Assembly (NCBI GenBank): GCA_019925795.1
Contig: CM034309.1
Coordinates: 21,384,729-21,448,728 of the forward strand
Reading direction: 5' to 3'
Source of the DNA: Dendrobium chrysotoxum
Taxonomy: Eukaryota > Streptophyta > Magnoliopsida > Asparagales > Orchidaceae
DNA length: 64,000 bases
A program made the translations under genes and the position numbers. The notes beneath the pieces were generated by a model. The model did no database searches and was not told the DNA's origin. It saw only the letters and a program-made list of their open reading frames with translations. The first letter of the stretch is position 1, and each line of letters begins with the position of its first letter. Shown here in pieces: positions 56,061 to 64,000 of the stretch.

Positions 56061-56840
56061 AAGACTTGACTCAAAAAATTTAAAATAAATAAATAAAAAT
56101 TACAAACTCTTTCAATATAACTTATTCTATCCAATCTTGAGTCTTAGATCTTCGTTTGATGGTGCATGATATTCCTGAAATGTTAGTAACCACACAAACA
56201 AATATAGAATGCAAATACTATGAGACATAAATATGTGAGCCACAATATTTGTTATCATCAAAAATATAACTTGTGAGCTCGAGTTGTAACAGATTCATCA
56301 CACTGAATTTATTTACTCAAATGAAAAAAAAAAAGTTCATTAACAATCTAGATTTCTACACACCCTAAAATGAGGTCCTTCATTTCTAAGTTGACCTCGA
56401 ACCTCCCAAAGGAAGCTGAATGTAATGATCTGTAAGTTTTTTTTGTCCTTGGTATTAATGTAACATGAGTTTAAATTTATTTATGTTGATAAAATAATAA
56501 TAATAATAATAATAATAATATGATGAATATGAGGTTTGATCATAAAAAAGAATGATACTCCTTTCATAAATATTTAATATTTATAATAGTATTACATTAA
56601 AGTATTATGTTTATATTAAAAATATTTTCATGATATTTTAATGTTGAAAGATAAATAGTTTAATATTCAAATAATAATTTAAATGTTATTATAATTTTTA
56701 TATTCATTAATATTGTAAGAATTAGTAATTAATTAACTTATTAAAGCATTCATAAATGCTTATTCATTTATTTAAAGTGAATTTTACTGACTAAATTATT
56801 TTTAGGTTAAGTTCACATCTAGCATAGTATAAGTGATACC
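56061..56840. other. AT-rich non-coding sequence with (AAT)n microsatellite
   Basis: An (AAT/ATA)n tract of about 11 units lies at 56487-56520. No gene seen. Confidence 0.6.
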
Positions 56841-56849
56841 TATTAATTC

Positions 56850-57131
56850 TAAAGTGATACTTCTTCTTTATAAAATGACACAATGCCTACTCATTCCAAC
56901 ATCTAAATAGTATCTTGTATCTTTTCCTTTATGATGGTTGATGGTTGCAGTAAGAAAAAGTTCAGTCTGGGAAGCAGTTGGGCTAAGGATTGAAAAAAAA
57001 GCAAAGCAATGATTTTACTCTTCTTTAAGATATATAATTTGATTTAATATTTAATTAGCAATATTTACTTAATTCTAACTATTATAATCTATTTACTAAT
57101 AATCATGATGGAAAATTATATTATTGCTAAC

Positions 57132-57188
<57 letters not shown>

Positions 57189-57340
57189 ATTATATATATC
57201 TATGCAATTAATATTCAATTTAGCAAATAATTTGAATAATGTAAGGGACTATTAATATTCAAATATTATGTTTTGTTTCCATTTTTATTATAAGAATAAT
57301 ATGTAAGTTTCATAAACAAGTTTTTATATGCCAAATTAGT
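56850..57340. repeat. AT-rich duplication, copy 1 with (TA)n tract
   Basis: Matches 57690-58160: atgacacaatgcctactcattc, then the gcaaagcaatgattttactc and gggactattaatattcaaat blocks. Copy 1 carries a (TA)n microsatellite of about 24 units (57137-57184) that copy 2 largely lacks. Confidence 0.75.
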
Positions 57341-57344
57341 TTAT

Positions 57345-57690
57345 GTTTGGTGTACGAATTTCTAGATTTTTTTTATATTATATAAACTATTTCAAATGAA
57401 ATTAGTTCATACTTAGTGTAGGAATTTATAGATTTATTTCAAAATTTAGAAACTATTTTAAATGAACGCTGGAGCCCATAGTAGTGAAGGAAATGAAACT
57501 ATATGCATATATTTTAGTGCAAGAATTTCTAGATTTATTACAGATTTTAAAAATTATTTTTAAATGAAATTCTGTTCACTTTTAGTACAAGAATTTATAG
57601 ATTTATTTCAGATTTTAAAAACTATTTTAAATGAAACTAAATTCATATATATATATATAAGACAGGAATTTATAGATTTAGTACTTCATT
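57345..57690. repeat. Four to five about 75-bp tandem units between the duplicates
   Basis: Repeated phrase gaatttMtagatttatttcagattttaaaaactattttaaatgaa occurs near 57355, 57422, 57522 and 57590, with a partial unit at 57664. Confidence 0.7.
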
Positions 57691-58160
57691 CTAAAATGAT
57701 ACTTCTCCATTCTAAAAGGACACATAAGCAATGCCTACACATTCTAACATCCAATTAGTATCTTATTTGTTTTCTTTTGTAATGGAATGTTTTAAGGGTT
57801 TAGGAAAAATTTTAGTTTGGGAAGAAGTTGAGCTAAGGATAGAAAGAAAAGCAAAGAAAGATTTTATTCTTATTTAAGAGAGATAATCTGATTTAATATT
57901 TATTTACCACGTTTCCTTAATTCTAATCATCATCAAGCACTCTTGTATGATGCTTGAAAATTATCACAATCAAATCTATTAACCAATAGCCATGATGAAC
58001 AATTATATTATCACTAACTTTTATTTATATACAAATATATATTAATTAATATTAAGTTTGGCAAATAATTTAAACAATGTAAGGGACTATTAATATTCAA
58101 ATATTATATTTTTGTTTCCATCATTGTTATAAGCATGCTATGTTAGTTTTATAAGGAAGT
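57690..58160. repeat. AT-rich duplication, copy 2
   Basis: Diverged direct copy of 56850-57340, about 850 bp downstream. Shares the aatgcctacacattctaacatc, ttaagagagataatctgattt and gtaagggactattaatattc landmarks. It looks like an old segmental or transposon duplication without clear ends. Confidence 0.75.
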
Positions 58161-58479
58161 TTACATATTTTTAAAATATCATAATTGAAACTTTTCATAG
58201 CATGATTGATAAATCCTCTATGAAAGATGAACTAATAAATTAAAAGAAGAGTATTTCATTAATTAAATCTGATATAAAATCATTAGACAGATACACTGTT
58301 ATGAGATATAAATTTTAATTTTAAAGATTATAATTATTTTCAAGTTTATAAGATTCTCCAAAATAAATATTTAAGAAGATTATGAATTTTTATAGCTTTG
58401 TTAAGCATTTTTTAAGAGACAATGCATGCATGTATATATGTATGTATAAATAATATTATGAATAAATATTAAGTGTTTA

Positions 58480-60900
58480 ATTGAAAATCTTCATCATCAC
58501 TTCCTTCGCTCATTCAACTAAGACAGTAGCTCGCTAATCTTAGAAGATTAGTTAGATTGAAGGTCATTGTCGTGACACTGAAAGAGCGCCTTTGCCAGTG
58601 CTTGAGGTGACTTCAATTGAATACCAGAGCGAGTTCCGCAAAGTCACTCAGTCGGTGAAGAAGTGGAGAGTGTTAATAAGGTAACTTCTGAGGCAAACAC
58701 GACTGAAGACAATGTCATTGAAGAAGTGGATGCAGCAAGCGATGACTCACCTTCTATTGACATTGAAGTGGGGACTCTCGAAAAAGCCAGAGTCTAAAAA
58801 ATTGTTAGCATCAGAGGTAATCCTGGTTGCAAAGGATGACGCTAGTTGTTGGTGTAGAAGAGATGACTGCATAATAGATGGAGCTTAAAAGGATGTCAAT
58901 GATAAAGGTGCTAGTGTAGATGCCAATACTAAGCATGACCAAATTGAGGAAGAAAACCTCAAGGTTGTTGAGGGCTAGGTGAATATCTCTACAACGAAGA
59001 AGCCATGGGAAAAATCCAAGAAGATGATCCCTGACATAAATTCTAGGAGCTAATCATCAAGATTAAGTCTTTGAAGAAGGGGGTAGCGAGTCTAAAAAAT
59101 GGCATTAAGAATGAGAAAGCAAAGGTGGTCGAGTAAATTGAAAACTTGATGACTGTTGCACAACAGAGTTGCCAAGCTCAAAGTCACCAATGAAATTTAC
59201 AAAGATGATCAGTTTTTTGAGGCTTCTAGGATAAAAGAAAATTTGCGATAAGTGCCAAGTTTATTTTACATCAGTTAATCCAGGGATTTCTCTCACATGA
59301 GATTACACTTGACAAACAATTTTGCTATGGGTTGGAGGAGCTTCGTTGTCTCTCTATGGCAAGTTCAAAATTTTTGTTTTTGGTCAAATTTTACCTTTAG
59401 AGCATGATCATAAACCTTGATGTTACAATCATCTCTCTTTATATTTTTGAATTTTTATGTACCTTGTAATGAGAAGTAATGTTAGGAAAAAAATGTCATT
59501 TCAAATATTATTTTTTCATTTTTTTTACTTAAATAGAATTCTATTTAATGAAATTAATATTTATTTTCCTTATGCATTTGTTTGTGTTTCAAAGATAAGT
59601 TTAGATTTCACTATTTGTTCTTATTTATTTGTTCAACATTGCATATGTGACCTCATTGAATAGTTGTCCTTCAACATTAAGTCGGCTACTTTAAAGCCAG
59701 TCCTTATTATGATGTTGCAACTTTGCTATGAAGTCAATTTTAGTATTGAGTGGTTTTTGTACTACTGAGAGAATAGATTTGGCTAAGTCAAAGGTGGCTC
59801 TTAATGTGTGCAGTTCGGACTTCTCAAGCCAATAGATAATGATGACAAATCTTTTAAAGAGATTTGATTGTCAAATTAATAGTTATAATGAAAATTTAAT
59901 GAATCAATTGTGTTGATGTGATATTAAAGTTAAGGTGTTCTCGTGTGTATAAATATAGAGGGCTGGCTTTTCGCACTATAACTCCATATGCACTTCTTTT
60001 TCGATGTATTTTTCTTCCCTTCTCCTTCCTCAAAGTATTAATTTAAAGATGACAACTTCAATGATCATTTTTGCTAAGAACTTTGGTAAGATGGCATGAT
60101 GATTAAACTCATTGATAAACGTGAAGATCATAGGGCTTGTTCTGGCATAGTTGAAGCTTGGAGATAATTTTTTGTTGAGGCATAGGGAGCAGCAGGAGTT
60201 CTCAAACTATTACTAAGACGAGGAACTATGTTTCTAAACAGACCAATTCAAGCTCAAGGCTACAAATTACTATTTTCTCTGGAATATTGAATTCATTTGT
60301 CAGTGTAGTCTCCTTCGTCATCTTTCATCGAAAGCAAAGCGTGAAGTGAAACTTTAGCATTTTCAAGAAGTTGTTCTCAATGAAGAGCATAAAGGAGGGA
60401 ATAAACTTGAATCATCAAGATGGAGGGGCAATGGTCAATTAAAGCTTGAATAACTAGGACTTTGAAGGACACAGGTTGATCGCACTAAGTCTATCTGCCA
60501 ATGAGCACCAATAGTTCAAGGTATTCAAAAATTGTCCTTGATTTCAGGGTTTATTTGTTAAATAACATGATTAAATAAATACTTGCACCTAATAGAGCTA
60601 GTGGTATCGACTTCTTCCGTAATATGGACAAATCCACCTTTGAAGATTCTTAAGATGAAGAAGACTTTCAAGATAAGGATGAGTAGACAAATACTTGTAC
60701 TTTTTTCTCTATTTGCAAGTCTTTTGAGAAAAAGTTGGAATGCAACTTCATTATAAATTGAAATACAATTGCTCATAAATTGATTTCTTTCATTTCATTA
60801 ATTAAAAGTGCAATCTACAAAATTGCAAGGAACTAACCTCTCAATGATAAAATATATTTTAAGTTGTATCTCTACTCCAAGTCATGGAATATTCTTCATA
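58480..60900 (+). pseudogene. Decayed plus-strand coding remnant beside the gypsy pol (possible antisense ORF of a Tat element)
   Basis: Plus-strand reading at 58640-58800 (acidic, EEVDAASDDSPSIDIEVG) and 59050-59160 (a coiled-coil-like LKKGVASLKNGIKNEKAKVVE) is interrupted by many stops. Similar fragments run on to about 60560. It lies on the 3' side of a minus-strand gypsy integrase. Some Tat elements carry an extra antisense ORF in just this place, so that is my guess. No motif proves it. Confidence 0.35.
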
Positions 60901-60919
60901 GTGTAAGTTTGAAGTGAGT

Positions 60920-62220
60920 ATGCTACACAGTAGATTTGTTCATGGACGATGCATGGTCCTTCAGATGTAGATTTGAGATTTCCAATGACGGATTATTGTG
61001 ACGCCTCTTCAACTTTCCAAAGAATGAGATCTTCTTAGAGAAAGCTTCATTTTTTAACATTTGCATCATAATATTTGGATATTCATCTCTTGACTTCTGG
61101 AGAGATGCTTGGATTATCATTTATTCAAAGAGGCCAAGCCAAGTTCGCAGACCTTTATTAGAGTATCTCCAGTTGACTGGCTTCTCCTTCAAACTTCAAA
61201 GCAACGACAACTCTTTCACTGAGCAAGTTGTATTCAACAGGTAAGAGCGCTTTTAATCCATAAAAGAGGATTAAAGGAGTTTTTCTAAGGGTAGAAGAAG
61301 GCACATTACACAACCTAGAATACATTAAGTAGCTTTTCACCAATTTGCCTTTAATGCTTTTGCTTTTTTCTCTGAAAACATCCAAAATTGGGTAATTAGC
61401 AGCTTTTACTTGTCTGTTGGTTCTAGATAGTGCAAAGGCAAATTCCTTAGCTTTGGCAAAATTCGTCAATTTCATATCGAAATGTGGACCACTATCAATA
61501 ATAATCACCTATGCTAGAACTGTGGTGGAAGATAGTTTTGGTCTATATAAATTTTCAAACTAGTATAGAAGTCTCCTTTGAAAGAACTTTATCTTCAATC
61601 AATTTTTTACAAAGCAGTCAATCACGATGAGAATGAATTATCATTGACCACACGTTGATGTGTAAAGCCAAGTAGGTCCAGCTTTAAGACAAAAAACGGC
61701 CGAGGACTGAAAATCAACTAGAGCTTATAAGAAAGTTGGAGTTCAAAGGGAGCAAATTTTTGGCACTTATGCACCTTCTTGAGAATTATTTTGAATAATT
61801 TCATAAAATCATCCAGAATTAACCTTGTCGTGTAGCTCAATGGACTAGTTTCCATCCCTCCTTAGTGACTTCTAGATTTCCAAAAATGAATACCCTTTAA
61901 GATGTTGGCGGTTTGCGTCTCAAGTGTGCATTTAAGATTTTTCATAGTTAGTGATTTTGCATTGAAGATTTCCAAAATTAGCAGCTTTTACTATGATGTT
62001 TCAGCCCCAGCTTCACCAAGAATCATTAGGCCTATCCATGCAATATGGACCACCCATACTGAGATAGGCTCATTCACATTCTCCATAATGGGTGCCTTAT
62101 TTGGACATCATATTAGATCAATAAGAATGAATTCTTCAAACATACTGACATGAAATAGTTCTTCAATGAGGCTTCAACTGTGATGAAAACCCTCCACATC
62201 GTGGCCATAGTCTTTTTAAA
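60920..62220 (-). pseudogene. Decayed Tat/gypsy integrase
   Basis: Minus strand 61508-61158 reads IIIDSGPHFD (second catalytic Asp), VKAANYPILDVFREKSKSIKGKLV, RKTPLILFYGLKALLPVE, which is the integrase core end with the conserved TP..L.YG.EA..PVE pattern. Upstream on the minus strand, around 61790-61740, KKVHKCQKFAPF resembles the zinc-binding region end. Many frameshifts. The Glu of the catalytic triad appears changed (VKAANYP). It is related to the Ogre integrase at 28318-28980 but belongs to a different family. No LTRs were found. Confidence 0.65.
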
Positions 62221-64000
62221 ATACAAAGTACTTCGTTGGGTGACAAGTAGATGGCACATTGCTCATCAACGGTAGACAATGAAAGTACTCTTTATTTCAA
62301 ATGGCATCTACAATCTCGACCTGAGAGACTGGAAGAGTGTAAGTCGAGTGCCTTGAATGATGTGGCGATCTATCCTTGTTTAAGGGATCATATGTGGTCT
62401 TGTCCCTACCTTGCTTCTTGAGGTGAAATCCAATATGATGTTGATTATGGACTTCTATCTCAACTTGTCGCAATATTGGTGCAACTTATTTCGCTAATCC
62501 TGGGGATGTTGTTCTAAGCGGGAAAAAAAAAAACTTAAAAGTCGAAGTCACACCATCATATTTCCTGCTTTATGCGACTGTCGGCCAACTCCAGTAATTC
62601 AGAAATTGCCTTCAACTGTTGTAAATCGAGGGCATGGAGAAAAGGACCATCTTAAAAGTCATGAGTAAGCACTGCCTAAGAGACAATTTGTTTCAAATCT
62701 TATATGTCAAGCATCTCATGATGGAACCAAATGACAACGTAGAATGGCTCTCCAAGCTCTTGCCCCATGTTCAAGAAAGCCTAGGAGTTCTTCAACAGCT
62801 TACGACCATTGCGAACCGAGTGATGAATTATTGTTTAAGTTGGCCAAAATAGTGATGCTTCCCAAAGGTAGGCTAGAGAACCATCACAATGGGGGCTACT
62901 TAAAAGTAGTAAAGAACAAATGAAATTTTACTATATCGCCCACAATAAGAAAATGAACTGATGACTCAAAGCAATTGACATGGTTTGAATGGTTCAACTT
63001 CCCTCAAAAGGAAACAAACACAATCATATTGAACCTAGGGATATGGAACCGCTATGACCTAAATGGAGAAAGCATTTTTGGGTTGAGCCTAATGCCTTGC
63101 AAGACGATGAGGAAGAGAAGTCTCGGCATACTCTCCTCAAGAATATAAAGCTCGTCAACTTGAGATAGAGCTAAAGCAGTAGCCCTTAGAGTTATGCCGC
63201 ATATACGCTTCAGATAAACAACATATTATCGTTCTCAAGGGAAAGGAAAAGCAGCTTCTAGAAAATGCTCAAATTTTCCCAAGATCGCCATTGTCAAACA
63301 ATCCTCTATGCTTTGCAATTATTCTGAGTTGATTAGCTATAAGTGCTCTTATAAGGACCACTTGCAGCCTTCAAGATGATCCATGTTTTGGTCCTAGGCT
63401 CCAAGCCTTCAGCATGATCCATGGCATCAAGGAGGATATTAAATTCAAAATTATATGTTTGAAAATGCCAAGACTCTATTAAAGAAATAAATTAAGCCCA
63501 AAGAGCAAGAATAAGAGAGAGGGGGATCAAGTATCAATGAATGTCTAAAAGAATGTTTACAAGGATCCTAACAGAACCATTTTAAATAAAGAAGGCTGAG
63601 TCAAACCGAGTTATAGAGAAATAATTTGAAGAAAAAAAAAAGATTTTGTAAAGATTTCAATGAAATTTCATATTATTTTTCTCCTGTGACTTTTCTTGGC
63701 CTATCATTGGACCACTGATCTCTTATTATACGTGAAGATCAAGTGCAAAATTACAGAATTGACTAACTAGTATAATTAAACTTAGTGAAGCTAGTTATGT
63801 AGCAGGCGAGTTAAGCCTGTAGTAATTTGCCGATCAAAAGAACTTCAAGAAACTTCTGAATTGAGAGTGAGTACCATTGGCTAACTTCTTCTAATAGGAA
63901 CACATATTTAGATGGACAATACTTTGAGCAAGTTTATTAGTTCTTTTGGGTGAATAGCCTCGAGTAATAGGTGACTTTGTGGGGCCCTCAAATGAGTTTA
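62221..64000. other. Right-edge region, probably further gypsy debris
   Basis: No frame reads as a recognisable protein. Its position upstream (minus strand) of the integrase relic suggests the remaining pol of that element, now unreadable. The open frame 62634-62852 has no motif I know. Confidence 0.35.

Overview
The window is nuclear DNA of a flowering plant. Evidence: GT-AG introns in plant-type genes, a Tat/Ogre-type Ty3-gypsy element with two RNase H domains, Ty1-copia elements, a plant hAT transposon and an RTE-type LINE fragment. I cannot name the species. Roughly 80% of the window is transposable-element sequence, much of it nested.

Layout. (1) 418-1519 and 36776-36958 are the last four exons of a plus-strand gene resembling the Agenet-domain protein G2484-1. 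Exons 2 and 3 shown here are separated by a 35.3-kb intron (1520-36775). (2) That intron holds: a decayed reverse-oriented gypsy LTR (about 1998-11537), itself hit by a complete hAT transposon (3449-7363) and a processed PRP18 pseudogene (about 9462-10262); a hAT transposase relic (about 11620-13080) cut by an RTE LINE fragment (12115-13021); a minus-strand copia relic (about 13085-14700); and a complete, young 20.5-kb Ogre/Tat retrotransposon (15698-36168, TSD GTTCT, LTRs about 0.3% different). (3) 36959-40841 is mostly non-coding, with one unrecognised coding-like stretch. (4) 40842-43160 carries the two C-terminal exons of a minus-strand plant O-fucosyltransferase gene; its upstream exons are not recognisable in the window. 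(5) 43976-54503 is a degenerate copia element (TSD GTATG) interrupted by a 5.3-kb gypsy solo LTR (44834-50147, TSD AGTGG), which contains a 515-bp solo-LTR-like insert (47400-47914, TSD CAATC). (6) 54785-56060 is LTR-like and carries an array of 15-bp palindromes. (7) 56060-64000 is AT-rich, with a diverged duplication and a heavily decayed minus-strand Tat-type gypsy element.

The most unusual non-coding structures belong to the Ogre family. Each LTR carries six perfect CACGCT/AGCGTG hairpins, a design kept with a changed stem and loop in the diverged solo LTR. The spacer after pol has two 20-bp perfect hairpins with near-identical 26-nt loops that differ by a compensated C-G to T-A pair. ORF1 and gag-pol share one frame, separated by a single TAA.

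All family calls come from reading the translations; no database search was run.
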